Assembly: GCA_021234155.1 (NCBI GenBank)
Contig: JAJEKV010000003.1
Span: forward strand, 27,265,166 to 27,329,165
Direction of reading: 5' to 3'
Source: Isoetes taiwanensis
Taxonomy: Eukaryota > Streptophyta > Lycopodiopsida > Isoetales > Isoetaceae
DNA length: 64,000 nucleotides
Below, in pieces: positions 9,705 to 21,830 of this stretch (position 1 is the first letter of the stretch; every line of letters begins with the position of its first letter). The notes under the pieces were generated by a model that saw only the letters and a program-made list of their open reading frames with translations, did no database searches and was not told the DNA's origin. A program made the translations under genes and the position numbers.

Positions 9705-11290
9705 CTCCACGAGTCCATCGGCCGCCTCTCCTTCCTGCGAGTGTCGACGGCCTACATGTCTAATAGTTAGACTGTTAAGGTAATTGAAAGAAATTTGAAA
9801 TTTGAAATTCCATACTTGATGAATTTAGATTCTCTAAATTAAAAGTCTAAAATTGGAATACTTTTGTGGACATAAGTTGCCGAATTTGAATTAAAAGTTT
9901 GTTGGAAATCACATCACTGTAACAAACAGATTTTATGTTAAGAAAGCCGCTACTTGAACTCATGACCACTAAAGCTACCTATTTAAGTTCTTACCAGTAA
10001 ACCCTGCTTGGCAGCTTGTCTAAAAATGCTTTTGATTTTTTTGTAAGGTGGATTTTGGTTGCCGGAAACATTTCCGATAATCCAAAAATCAGAAATTTGT
10101 ATTTGTATGATTTCGGGAGGCTTTTCCTTGCTTAGATGTATTATGTCTTTTTGGAATAATCCTGGTGAACGACAGGATGCAAGAGATATATTTTGCAGAC
10201 TACATGCATCAGGCATAATTGCCATATCACGCTTCTGTTAGATCTACTTGGCAGTAGTTTTCCTTCATCTGGAATATTTGTTTATGTAGAGTTAATTATT
10301 GATGATGCAGACAGATTTGGAGGCTGGAAACCAGCAAAAACAGCACCTGCTTCAATTTGGACATGGCCATGGATGTCATGGAGTTTTCTTTCCATATACA
10401 AAAGTTGTTTAGAAGAGGTTGTGCTTTAGAATCAAAGCTGATTTCTTTAGAAGACATTTGTGAAGAGATAAGGTTACCCCATCGCAATGATTAGATGCTT
10501 TCTATTCTATGCCCTTTCTATATTAAGATTTAGGCAATGAGCGAGCATAAGGCTGATACTCTAATTTGTGCTATGCAAATCCAGGCAAGCATCATGTTCT
10601 AATTTATCCAGTGTTTCTTTCTAGCTTCTATTATTGTTATATATTCTATCCTATACTCCCGTTTGTGCTATGCACACCTAGGCAAACATTAAGTTCTAAT
10701 CCTTTCTTTCTTCTACTATTGTTAATATACTCCATCCTAATGATTGTCCAATGATCCCTTCAGGTATAGATGTCTCATCTATAAGGTGTAAGAACCAAGA
10801 CCACATCAAAATATAATTTAACCCATGTTCCTTTCTTGCTTCCAGTTATTGTCCATATACTCAATCTTAATGATTGCCCAATAATCTCTGCATGTATTGA
10901 TCTCTTCCGGTGAGTGCGTAAGAAGAATTACGTCTTTTTCATGAATCTAAATGCTTTCAAAAAAAGGCCAAAATTTTGGAACATTTGCAAACTATTCTTG
11001 AACATTTGCAAACTGACTCTTGGTTACCGTAATCCATGTTTGTTTCATTTTCTATTTTTCAACTTAGAACATTTATTTGCTTTGTATCACCGTTGATTCA
11101 CTCTGGATTTTATCTTTTTCCATATTCTATAGGGAAAACCATGATCCATTTTCATACTTTGTGTGTTGTTAACATTGTTTTTGCCTATATGGTTGCCTAC
11201 AATCATTTCTAGCAGCACCTCCAAGAAAAAATACTAACCCTGAGAGGGTACTTCATACTATTCTATGGCATCTTATATTATAAGGTTTTA
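9705..11290 (+). other. NLR1 distal LRR remnant and duplicated 3' flank
   Basis: After the transposon one LRR unit resumes (GAGTCCATCGGCCGCC, 9711-9750), matching the end of the NLR2 array at about 30,430-30,465. The AT-rich sequence that follows matches the NLR2 3' flank from 30,471 onward. Around 10,059-10,440 both copies keep a similar reading (QKSEIC, then DARDIF and RLHASGIIA in one frame), but I recognise no family. The part matching 31,137-31,800, which holds a sugar-transporter fragment in the other copy, is missing here. Confidence 0.6.
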
Positions 11291-13365
11291 ATGTAAGTCT
11301 ATAGTGCATCGTGCCCTAGATCTGATGGCCACAAATGACCTGACCAGATCGAACGGTCCAAACAAAGCTCCTTTTTTTATGGTTGAAACCCCTTTTTTTA
11401 TGGTCAAAACAAGTCCCTTTTTCTCCCTCTTTTTTTCCATCTGTCGGAGTGCAGGACGTTAACTCTTCTTACCATTAGGGTTGCTCCATTGGTGGCCTGA
11501 TGCAGTACACACATCCACACTAGGAAAACCGTTTTTTTTTTTTTTTTTTTTGTTATCGAAGGGCAAAGCCGTGTGACTGCGCACCGAGTGCACAAGGCCC
11601 CCAAAATTGAACTTGTATAAAAAATTAGCATGAAAACCAGTATATATGTGATTTTTTTATACGACAATACAAAATGTAAAGAAAAATTATGTATTCTTCC
11701 TAGTTTTGCAAGATCAATAGTAGTTCATATCATATTATTTGTACTAATTCATAAATTTACAGTAGTTTCTAGAAATCATCATTAGTTTGTATGATTGTTT
11801 TTTAATGTACAATGATTTAGCAAAATCATATCCTGTTTAATTACATGACTTCTACGATTGTACAATAGGTTTTTGAAATCATCAATAGTTTAAAAGACGT
11901 GTTTTAAGCATATATTGATTTTGAAAAACCAATAGTGGCTAATATCATATTTTTTGTACTAATTCAAAATTTTACACTAGTTTCTAGGAATCATTATTAG
12001 TTCATAAGGTTGTTTTTAAGTATAGATTGATTTAGCAAAATCACTAATAGTTTATATCATGTTTAAGTACATGAATTCCATAATCATATAGTAGTTTTTT
12101 GAAATCATCCATAGTTTAGAAGATGTATTTTAAGCATATATTGATTTTGCAAGACCAATAGTGCTTCATATCATATTTTTTGTACTAATTCAAAGATTTA
12201 TAGAAATCATAATTAATTTGTGAGATTGTTTTTAAGTGTATAGTTTTTTAGCAAAATCATTGCTAGTTCATATCATATTTACTTACATGAATTCTACAAT
12301 CGTACAATTGTTTTTTGAGATCATTAATAGTTTAGAAGATGTGTTTTAAGCACATCTTGATTTTGCAAAACCATTCCTAGTTCGTACTATATTTAACTTA
12401 TGAATTCTAGAGTTTATGATGGTCTTTGAAAATCATCATTAATTTAATGGAATGATTTTTCTATATACATTTTTAGTATCATAATTTCGGATGCGCTTAC
12501 ATGCTAGTTGTCACAAATTTGTATTCTACATGCTCGTTAATAATTTATTCTTGTGTTAATCGTGTTGTTAATATGTCTTTTTCCAAATGCAACTGTTTTG
12601 AGCCTTAATAAAGATGCAAAGCTTCTAAATATATAGGAAGCATACGCGTGTAAGGCTTCGTAGAATCAAATGAGCCTTATCAATAAATTTTACAAAAGGA
12701 AAATAAACAACGTGTCACTAATGACATAGATTAAAATCAATGTGTTGCTTCGCAATAGAAGAAACCTTGTAGTGAATTGATATCTAGCTTGTAACTTAGT
12801 AGCAATATTAGAAATTTGTGATTAGTGCAACGTAAAAAACCAAAGGTGAATGATTTGCCTCCGTTACTTAATATTATAAGAAACCTTGTAATGTCATTTA
12901 GCGAAGAAATTGGCAATTGTTTTGTGAGGTTTAGCACAGGAATAATGACCACTCACATGTAAATATAGAGATACCATCGACACCATCTTAACTAACAATT
13001 TTATAACGCTTAGCTAAAAAAACTACTACAATGTCAAGGTTAATATCTTAATATGGTAATAAATAATTTTATAGCTAGCTTATTAAACCGCTCCAAATGT
13101 AAAGCTAAACATCGCAGCCAACTTAACATTATGGCAAGCGATTGAACTTAGAGTAAACATAATAGATTTTTATGATTACAAAACAAAAGGAGATGAACTA
13201 AGCTCAAGTACCTCAAATAGAAGGTTCTTCAATCAAGAAGAAGCAGATAATTTTTTCCTGCACCTTCCTTCATAACATTTAATACCCCAAGACTGCCATC
13301 TCTTTTCCACATATGAAATTCCTAAACATTTACGCCCCTTCTTACTCTTTGGCTCTTTGGCCTTT
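11291..13365. other. AT-rich intergenic DNA with a 218-bp tandem repeat
   Basis: No gene is visible. From about 11,704 to 12,440 a unit of about 215-223 bp recurs a little over three times. Each starts near TTTTGCAAGACCAATAG (about 11,705, 11,923, 12,146, 12,361) and contains TTTTTTGAAATCATC and TTTTAAGCATATATTG. A run of 20 T occurs at 11,531-11,550. The remainder, 12,441-13,365, shows nothing I can name. Confidence 0.6.
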
Positions 13366-14720
13366 TGCATCCAAAAGGCCAGAGTTACCCTAGGACACAT
13401 GTCTGAGGAGTAGAGAATCGGTCAAACGCCCGGACTGCCAAGTACGTGCTAGCTTTACATTATAGCACTAGGCTAGATGCATCGAGTGAAAGATAGACTA
13501 GTTGCTTGTAGCAAATCGAGTTTGGTTCTGTTGGTCATAGTCGCTGGTCCCTACAGTAAACTAGATGCTCTGGACTCATGCCCAGAGTCAAAATCACATT
13601 TTGAGCTAGCAAGAATGGCCGAACTGGAGGGGCACATCATTTCCCCCTCTTGCCTTATGTCCGTAAAGGGGAACATTTGGGGGTTGGGACCTCCGTGCGG
13701 TGGATGTCCATTTTTACTTTTCGAGAACGTTTTTATAACATGAACTACTATTTGAACGGAGGGATTAACAAATGGAGCTGTTTTATTCCACCGATACCTA
13801 AACCCTAGTAAATCTGTAGGGTTTAGGTTTTGGCAGCCTTCCCTGCCTCTGAAGGGGTCAAGAGCTTGCGTACAGGGTTTCTTCGAGGGTTCGAAGAGAG
13901 GCCTTAAGAAGGAGTTCGAGGGTTCGAAGAGAGACCTTAAGAAGGAGAACAAAAAACCCTCCCCAAGTGCCAGTTCCAAACTTGCTCCGTTGTGATGGCC
14001 AGCGAGCTCTGGACATTGTGCGACTGCAGCATGCCGGTTGGCATGCAACGACATTTCGACTGTGCGGTTGCATCCAAAAGGCCAGAGTTACCCTAGGACA
14101 CATGTCTGAGGAGTAGAGAATCGGTCAAACGCCTGGACTGCCAAGTACGTGCTAGCTTTACATTATAGCACTAGGCTAGAGTGCATCAAGTGAAAGATAG
14201 ACTAGTTGCTTGTAGCAAATCAAGTTTGGTTCTGTTGGTCATAATCGCTGGTCCCTACAGTAAACTACATGCTCTGGACTCATGCCTAGAGTCAAAATCA
14301 CATTTTGAGCTAGCAAGAATGGCCGAACTGGAGGGGCACATCATTTCTCCCTCTTGCCTTATGTCCGTAAAGGGGAACATTTGGGGGTTGGGACATCCGT
14401 GCGGTGGATGTCCATTTTTTATTTTTGAGAACGTTTCATATAACATGAACTACTATTTGAACGCTGGGATTAACAAATGAAGCTTTTTTATTCCCCCGAC
14501 ACCTAAACCCTACAAAATCTGTAGGGTTTAGATTTTGGCAGCCTTCCCTGCCTCTGAAGGGGTCAAGAGCTTGTGTGCAGGGTTCCTTCGAGGGTTTGAA
14601 GAGAGACCTTAAGAAGGAGAACAAAAAACCCTCCCCAAATGCCAGTTCCAAACTTGCTCCGTTGTGATGGCCCGCGAGCTCTGGACATTGTGCGACCGGA
14701 GCATGCCAGTTGGCATTTCA
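13366..14720. repeat. Two tandem copies of a roughly 700-bp unit
   Basis: Sequence from GCATCCAAAAGGCCAGAG (13,366) recurs from 14,069, giving two direct copies about 700 bp apart with few differences. Both contain ACCCTAGGACACATGTCTG, GGGGTTGGGAC and AAACCCTCCCCAA. Copy 1 has an extra internal duplication of TTCGAGGGTTCGAAGAG. Partial open frames exist on both strands and are similar between copies only because the DNA is similar; none looks like a known protein. Confidence 0.75.
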
Positions 14721-14752
14721 AGCCACATATTTCGCTCCATTTGCCACCATAT

Positions 14753-14947
14753 CGACAATCGTGGTATTTATCAACCACTGTCATGTTTGAGCCAAAAAAA
14801 AATACACGAGGTTTTTGTGGACTTAACGAATTTTTTAGTGAGTGTCATGTTAAAACCACATTGAGAGAAAAAATACACGGAGTTTTTTTTATTTCGTGCT
14901 GCTTCAAACATGAACAGTGGTTGATAAATACCACGATTGCCATATCG
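14753..14947. mobile_element. Foldback or MITE-like hairpin, about 195 bp
   Basis: The arm 14,753-14,792 (CAATCGTGGTATTTATCAAC onward) is the reverse complement of 14,901-14,945, with two single-base bulges over about 40 bp. Inside, AAAAAATACACGAGG and AAAAAATACACGGAG form a direct repeat. No flanking duplication is certain. The transcript could form a long hairpin. Confidence 0.6.
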
Positions 14948-15039
14948 ACTGCAAACAACAAGATTAGCACCGCCATAGCCGGCCGTTTGTATTTTTGGCC
15001 TCACGCTCTGTTTTCATAATTATTGGTTGATAACGGGCC

Positions 15040-15440
15040 ACGCCGCATTTTTTGGTCCACGCTCACGTGCCACGGCCCACGGCCACGCTAGTTATACCCA
15101 AAACCCACGCTGACGCTATTAAGTGCACGCTTGCCCACAGTCACGGTCACACGCTTCATGCCTCTTTTGCTCTCACGGGCCATGCTCAGTAACAATAAAC
15201 TCACGCCACGCTGACGCTCATGCCACGGGCCACGCCCATGCATTTTTAAACTCAAGCCTTCAGAAGCCACGCCCACGGGCCACGCCCACGCCTTATGACG
15301 CCATGCTCCAGAGGCCACGCTTTGTTTATGTCCACGCTCCACACGCTTCACGCCTGATTGCACGCTCACGCCCACGAGCCATCCTCACGCTCAAGCTCAT
15401 GTCACGCACGCAGCATTCACGCTCAAGCAAATTTTATGCT
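15040..15440. repeat. Cryptically simple CACGC/CCACGG-rich region
   Basis: About 400 bp are built almost entirely from permutations of CCACGC, TCACGC, CACGGGCCACG and ACGCTC without a fixed period. The region is much more GC-rich than its flanks. Open frames through it come from composition and show no protein features. Confidence 0.6.
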
Positions 15441-15775
15441 CAAACTTTATGGCTGATATTGGGGGAGGCATTTTTGGTGTTTACCTTTTAAAGACCCCCT
15501 TCCTTCTTTTTTAAGTGGAATTTTGGGCAATTATTTTAAATGTGACTTACCCATGATATAAGGGGATGGTCTTTATGTTTTTGCCCAAGATCTATGTTCT
15601 ACATCGACATTCATTCGGATCTTATTCGTCATCGACACATTCATGGAGATATTTTTCGGCGACAGAACCCAACCATTCCATTACCATCATTTTTACCCCT
15701 AATTTTTGGCACCATGTTGTAATTGTCAGACTTGTCTTATAAAAGTCTGTACATGTTTTCGTGCTAAAAACTTTT

Positions 15776-16342
15776 AGGGGGAGGCAGTGTTAACCACCTA
15801 GTGGTTAACATTGTGCATGCACATGTTAGGTGCATGATGTGCATGCACATGTTAGGTGTCAGTGGTGGCAGACTGACACTTGGCATGATTAGGTTAACAT
15901 AAGTGTAGGGATTAGATTTAGTTAGATGTACGGCTCAGATTTGCGGTCTACACTATATTAGACCGGAGCCTCTTCAGATGTACTCAGGTTTGATCTCATA
16001 TTTGGAGAGCCTCATTTGGCCACGTTCCCCTTCATTCTTTGTATATATTTCTTTGTCTTGTTCTTGTTTTGTGATCATGAGCATGGCAGCCTTGTAGCAT
16101 TCGGCAGTCATGGACTGCTGCTGCAGGGTGTATGCCAAGAACTCACAACTAACACATTGTTTTCTTTGTTTGCCGGACAATGCGCAGAGCTATTCGATGA
16201 TGTCCTTCCTATTAGAGTGGTAGCTCTTGGCTAGTTGTTTTTACCCCTATGGCTAAGCAGGGTATAAGCACTACAAGTTTTGTTACCAGGTATGCATTTT
16301 CATGTCTTCCTTTCTACTCTAATTCTGGCCTTAGCTTCTAAC
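15776..16342 (+). repeat. Possible 3' LTR with polypurine tract
   Basis: A purine run AGGGGGAGG (15,776-15,784) precedes TGTTAACCACCTAGTGG (from about 15,789), the layout expected at a Copia 3' LTR. A plausible end is TTCTAACA near 16,342, giving TGTTA...TAACA. The first 21 bp form a perfect palindrome (GTTAACCAC, CTA, GTGGTTAAC), and GTGCATGCACATGTTAGGTG is duplicated just inside. No partner LTR or coding region is seen and the right end is uncertain. Confidence 0.4.
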
Positions 16343-16673
16343 AGGTTTTGTGAAATTTTGGAACATATGTATGAGTGTCGATTCACTAAGGCATGCTAGA
16401 AAGCTCAGAATATGGGATCACATGGAAGAGCCGTTACAAGAGATATATTGCCTCTTGCAAGGGTGCCAATGATGACAAGACTTAAACCATGTACGGCAAG
16501 TGCAGTACCTTATGACAATTTATAAACTTCGTTCTATTTCTGCTTTAAGAGACGATCTTATTTGTTTGCTTCAAGTTTGTTTACCGCATGCTGCCAGTGT
16601 TTGTTTGAAGCTAATGCTGCATTAAACAAGATTGTAAAGCCGAGAGAGTATACATGAAGTGCAATCACACCAA
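16343..16673. other. Intergenic, nothing recognised
   Basis: No gene, repeat or structured element is recognised between the LTR-like sequence and the large inverted repeat. Confidence 0.5.
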
Positions 16674-17280
16674 CACAAACCATTAACATCCAATATATAA
16701 AATTAAATCCCCCAACACATAACAACCAACACATAACAACCATTGACATTAACAACCAACACATAACTACCATTGACATTAATTAACACAACCATTGGGT
16801 CCAACATATTTAAATTAAAATCCCCCTTAAACCCTCTTTGGTTTGGGTGCATATTCACACGGGGAGTGACGTAGGGCAGCGAGAGCCCTCATAATTGTAT
16901 TTTGCACGTACGAAATCAACATCATATAGTATTCCGCTTGAAATCTTATAGTATTTTGCGAATCTTGTTATACAGTATAGCAAATTTTGTACTTGCATAC
17001 CCCACAAACGAGGAACTTTACGTACGGTGTAGATTAAGAAATAAGGGGTGAATATGCCTATCCAACAGCTCTCGTTGCCCGGAGTCACCCCCCGTGTGAA
17101 TATGCACCCAAACCAAAGAGGGTTTAAGGGGGATTTTAATTTAAATATGTTGGACCCAATGGTTGTGTTAATTAATGTCAATGGTAGTTATGTGTTGGTT
17201 GTTAATGTCAATGGTTGTTATGTGTTGGTTGTTATGTGTTGGGGGATTTAATTTTATATATTGGATGTTAATGGTTTGTG
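16674..17280. mobile_element. Foldback element with 213-bp inverted arms
   Basis: The left arm 16,674-16,886 and right arm 17,068-17,280 are near-perfect reverse complements, from CACAAACCATTAAC to the inner CAGCGAGAGC. About 180 bp separate them. The arms carry internal repeats of ACATAACAACCA. No coding capacity is visible. Long arms and a short centre suggest a foldback-type transposon or MITE, or a recent palindromic duplication. Confidence 0.75.
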
Positions 17281-17932
17281 CTGCAAAAAAAAAATTTTGG
17301 CCCCTTCGGGGCCTTAGGGACCTCCCCCCCCCCGGTGTGACAAAAATTTTAGAATTCAAGACTAGAATTTTCATTTGGGGCTTTCATCACTTGTAGCTTT
17401 TGAATTTGATCAAAATAAAACAAATAGAACATAAGTAAAAGTTACCATAAAGATAGAGCAGATTGAAACCATTATTCTGAAAGTCATAAAGTTTGCAACA
17501 CCCATACACAAACATTTTTCAACTGGATTTTAACAGCAGCCTTTGGCCTCCATGGATTCTTGTGGTGAGAAACCAAAGTGGGAAACTTTTCTGCTTGTTA
17601 GCACAAGGATCTAGAAGCCTTGGAATTTGCTTAATAACTGCCTCAAAATCTAAAAATGCATGATAATTTTTTGCAAGCTTCATTCGGAATGAGCCATAAA
17701 ATAATATCCAATAGCGCAATCCTGTATTAATCAGCTGGTAGGATGTGAAAGCCTACCAAACCCGGCCGAAAAATTGTTGTTTTAGCATAGATAACTAAAC
17801 CAAACATATTCATATTATACACTATCAAAAAGATCTCGAAGAGAGCTTTCCAACGCAATAAAAATCATCTCAAACAGAGCTCTGGATCAAAAGTTATGAT
17901 AAGAAATATGTTGTTACGGAAATCGCTTCAAG
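17281..17932. other. Intergenic with a short GC hairpin
   Basis: A run of A is followed by GGCCCCTTCGGGGCC, a perfect short hairpin at about 17,300-17,314, and a run of C near 17,325-17,335. The rest is AT-rich and holds no recognisable gene. Confidence 0.5.
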
Positions 17933-18165
17933 CCCTTCATGTGCCCATTATGCACCACACACAAAAAAAAGGGCTTTTGTTGTGAGCCATTGGTTGTTGG
18001 GTTAAAATCAATGGCCCTTCATGTGCCCATTATGCACCACACGCACAAAAAAAGGGCTTTTGTTGTGAGCTATTGGTTGTTGGGCTAAAATCATTGGCCC
18101 TTCATGTGCCCATTATGCACCACACGCACAAAAAAGGGGCTTTTGTTGTGAGCCATTGGTTGTTG
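17933..18165. repeat. Tandem repeat, about 83 bp, nearly three copies
   Basis: Copies start at 17,933, 18,016 and 18,098 with CCCTTCATGTGCCCATTATG. Each includes AAAAAGGGCTTTTGTTGTGA and TTGGTTGTTGGG. The neighbouring 18,205-18,340 resembles 9,171-9,310 inside the hAT-like element (GCACTCTAGAT, AAAACCCCCTGTTAT), and both lie near AAGGGCTTT repeats, so this is a dispersed repeat family. Confidence 0.75.
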
Positions 18166-18420
18166 ACCATTGAAAAAAAAAGGCTAAAATCAATGGCTCA
18201 GAAATGGTGCACTCTAGATGTACGCATTAGTACATCCATTTGAATACATCACGAAATCATAGGAAAACCTTAGTGAAAAGTGTACAAAAACACAAAGAAA
18301 ACCCCCTGTTATTATGCTACATATTCATATCTACAAATGCGAAAATAGAATAGGGCCAGTTTGCATTTAAGTTGCATCAGATTATGAAACAGTCAGATGA
18401 TAAGTGACAGAATGCATCTA

Positions 18421-18725
18421 ATGGCATTCTTACAGCATGCAAGATGATATCATCTCTTTTGCAAGGCAGGCTTATTCATAATGAGGTTATCAACATTGGT
18501 CTTTTATTAGATGTTGTGATGACATCAAGCCTTATTGACATGTATGTTAAATGTGGAAGTTTAGACAAAGCATAGATTGTTTTTGACAAGTCATCAAAGC
18601 ATGATGCCATGTTATGGGGTCTAATGATTGCAGGATGTGTACAATAGGATGAAGGTTTAGTTGCGTTAGTGTTTTGAGAAGATGCAAAGAAGGGGCAAAA
18701 CCTGCAAGTGTCATGTTTCTAAGCA
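18421..18725 (+). pseudogene. PPR gene relic
   Basis: A degraded piece of a pentatricopeptide-repeat gene, a family that binds organellar RNA. In one forward frame it reads NGILTACKMISS, then GRLIHNEV, DVVMTSSLIDMYVKCGSLDKA, a stop, IVFDKSSKHDAMLWGLMIAG, and further stops. The spacing and the SLIDMYVKCGSLDKA block are typical of plant PLS-type PPR proteins. Several nonsense codons show it is dead. No start or C terminus is recognisable. Confidence 0.75.
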
Positions 18726-19330
18726 AACCAAGAGCTCATTTTCTTCATCATGGTAAGAATGAGACTAATCAGCCATATGGTGGTTTTCTTTGCTGGATCT
18801 GCTTCTTCAAAGAAGTAACACTTCTTTTGTGCTTGGTTTCTCGCATATAGATGGCCCATAGTAGTGTACCCCTCTTGTTTCATTTCAAACTCTAGCATAT
18901 GACCTATATTTTGTTCTCTTTTACAAATTCGGCGGCGGTAGCCCTTAGATTAGGCAGAACATATATTGGCTCTCTACATTTTGTATAATATAGGATTAAG
19001 TGATGGATCTGGCCATAGACAAATTGTTGTTGCAGCACCTTCATCCAATCAGAAGTAATGAAGCAGCAGCAGCAGCAGTTGTAAAATGTAGATGACAACG
19101 ATTTTAAAAGAATCCTTTGTTTTTTTTTATTGCTATGTGCCTAGAAGCTTGAGTTAATTCATTTCTTACAGTTTGCATATCTAGAAACTTCATGGAATGC
19201 TTGACTTTATGTTTGTCGGATGAATAGATAGGGAAAATGCAAAGGATACAAATAGTTCATAAGATGGGCAAGTCAACTTGATATTGTCTCTACAGCAGGG
19301 AAACAATTAAGGAACTTTTATATTCAAAGT
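18726..19330. other. Intergenic, nothing recognised
   Basis: A short GCA run (GCAGCAGCAGCAGCAG, near 19,063) is the only feature I note. Confidence 0.5.
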
Positions 19331-19332
19331 GG

Positions 19333-19642
19333 TGAAATAGACTTGGCTAAAGTATGCCAAAATTTGAGGTAAAAGCTTCTAATGTTTAGCTAAACTTTCT
19401 AAATTTTGCCACCTGTACTTTCTTACGTTTAGCTAAACTTTTATTTAAAAAAGAAAAAATCTTCTATCTTTTGACTATTTTGCACTAATTCAAGACCTAA
19501 ATATTAACTGACCATAATAAATATAAAGGCTATAGGATAATTTAGCTAAAGTACACTAAAATTTGACGTAAAAGCTTCTAAGTTTTGGCTAAACCTTCCA
19601 AATTTTGGCAGTTACACTTTCTTGCGATTAGCTAAAGTTGGA
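19333..19642. repeat. Direct repeat, about 108-bp units 200 bp apart
   Basis: Units near 19,333-19,440 and 19,534-19,642 share AAAATTTGAGGTAAAAGCTT (GACG in unit 2), TTAGCTAAAC and TTCTAAATTTTG with moderate divergence. TTTAGCTAA motifs continue to about 19,770. Confidence 0.5.
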
Positions 19643-21724
19643 CGAAATGGAGGTGGGGCATGAAATAAACTTGGCTAAAATTTTATTTTTTTTTGCCCAA
19701 AAAGGGCCATAGTTTAGCCAAATTTTTTCCAAACAAGGCCAAAATTTCGCCATTTAGCTAAGTTTAGCCACTAATTTTTTCCATGCTCTACAGTGCTAAT
19801 TTGAATTCTGCATTCAGCTTCAAGTTTTCAGTTGTCATTTCAAGATCTATATTGTTCTGCAGTCAGCACAAGACTCAAATGGGAAATATTGTGGTACATG
19901 TTCCCTTGCAATCTAGATTATATCACATGCAAGTCTTTAGGTGCTTCTGAAGATCTCTATTTCTACAAGGATTAAGGTAAGAATCAATGTGGTAGCGTAT
20001 TTAATAGTTTTATGACGACATTGGTCCCGTTGAACAACTATAGGTTGGAGACATTTTCAAAGGGATTTTGCTCAGAAGGCATTTTGCATTTTGACAGGCT
20101 GTGACATTTGGACCAAGACTCAGAGGACAATTTCATTTGTATGCATCTCAAGTTCCTATTAATCTGTAGGTGCCAATTCCCAATTGAGGTATCCAATTCT
20201 ATAAGAGTTTCTGAAAAGGCATTTTGACATGGCATGCATCAGTCTCCCGCACACCTCAAAATTCAAGTGCCAGGATGTATTGGAAAAGATTTAAAATTCA
20301 ACATTTTCATTCAACCAAAATTATGTGAGAGAGGATTCAGGTCATGGCAATCCTTTTATACTATATGAAACAAGGTGCTGCGCACGGAGGGTTGCCCTAC
20401 GGTGGTCCGAGAATGTGTTTTCATGTTTCTTGTTGTCGTTTCGTTTTCATGGTTCTTGTTGGGTCATTTTATGTGTCGGTGCTTATTAATGGTTTGAACG
20501 TGGGGTTTTGTTTTGTGTTGTTTTTTTTTGTTTATGAATTGTACATGGACCAAGAAGAGGCTTGCAAAGCTCAGACCAATTAGGATTGACGTGATTACGA
20601 TCTTTGTCTAAGACATATTAGCCATTTATGAAGAATGCTTTTTGTAGTTATATTAGTAATGGAAATTGTACAGGGTCTGTATGACTACATGCTTTCATTT
20701 TCTTAGTGAATGCATACAAATATAAGAATAGAGTACCCAATGGTACAAAAGGACCAATTCGTGCTTTGGTAATATAACAATCCCATTTCTAATGTGTGTT
20801 TAAGTGCCTTGATGATGTAGTAATCCCATTTCTAATATGCACGTTTAACTTGGTTGGTGTCAGTTAATTTCTATCATAGGTTGCATGGTCTGAACGCGTG
20901 TTTCTGTTATGATTTGCATGCTCTTGATTGCATGCCCTCCAGCCTATATTCATTGTATTTATGTCTTCAAAAGGAGCCATTAATTTTAAAGAACCATCCA
21001 ATTTTTCAATTGAGAAAAAAAATTGAGTATATCCATTTTTCTTGTTACATTTACCTCTATATAAATATTTATCTAGCATGTGCTTATAGGTATAAGGTTT
21101 TCCATCAGTGAATAACATGTACACAATTTATGGTTTGGGTTGCCATAAAATTTGCACATAGCAATTACGAGGGCATGAACGTGCTTAACTTCTAAGATTC
21201 TCTGCTAATGCCACAAGCTATTAACATACTTGCCTAGGTTGCATTATTTGCCAAATTCTAACTCGTACAACATTCACCTTTGTATTTGAAACAAATCCTA
21301 TCCCCCCTGCAATCCCAAAAAGAATTAGAATTAAAGAAAACAAAAGTATGTAGGATTAACAATCATCGAATTCTTTTATACACAACACTACTAGAAGAGC
21401 AGTTGCACATGCCCAAATAGCTCACCAGCACACAATGAAATAGTTCTAAAAGTACTCGAACTCTATTTCTTATATCATGTAGGAACTTTGTATATAAGAA
21501 TGTTCTTTTATTGGACATTCCAGCGTGGACGCCATGCCCGCGTGCATTAGCGTGGGAAAGAAGAAGTGATACATGGCAGGATCTTATTGGCTCATAAGAC
21601 AAAATAGACCCTAACCAAACTTTACTTAGGTGAGGTTAGAACATAAGTTCCTTTTATTGTTCTTTCTGTTTATTCTTTACTTTTGAATAATAACACCTTG
21701 ATTACTAAGCGCAGGGGATGGCTC
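19643..21724. other. Intergenic, no gene recognised
   Basis: AT-rich sequence. Open frames of 65-86 codons occur on both strands, but they have no motif or composition supporting them as genes. Confidence 0.5.
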
Positions 21725-21830
21725 AGACTGGAATGGATAACCGTTACTTCCGTTTGAAGTAGACTGCTTGCTTGCCAAGACTGGAATGGATAACCGTTAC
21801 TTCCGTTTGAAGTAGACTGCTTGCTTGCCA
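21725..21830. repeat. Perfect 53-bp tandem duplication
   Basis: AGACTGGAATGGATAACCGT and the following 33 bp occur twice with no gap (21,725-21,777 and 21,778-21,830). Identity between the copies suggests a recent duplication. Confidence 0.9.

Noticed and set aside
13551-14054. 167-codon minus-strand open frame, partly repeated at 14,255-14,651
   Set aside because: Similarity between the two copies follows from the DNA duplication; no protein family features.
15123-15491. 122-codon open frame in the CACG-rich block
   Set aside because: Low-complexity translation driven by composition.
17933-18165. Regularly spaced repeats resembling a CRISPR array
   Set aside because: The whole 83-bp unit is repeated, without unique spacers, and the genome is eukaryotic.
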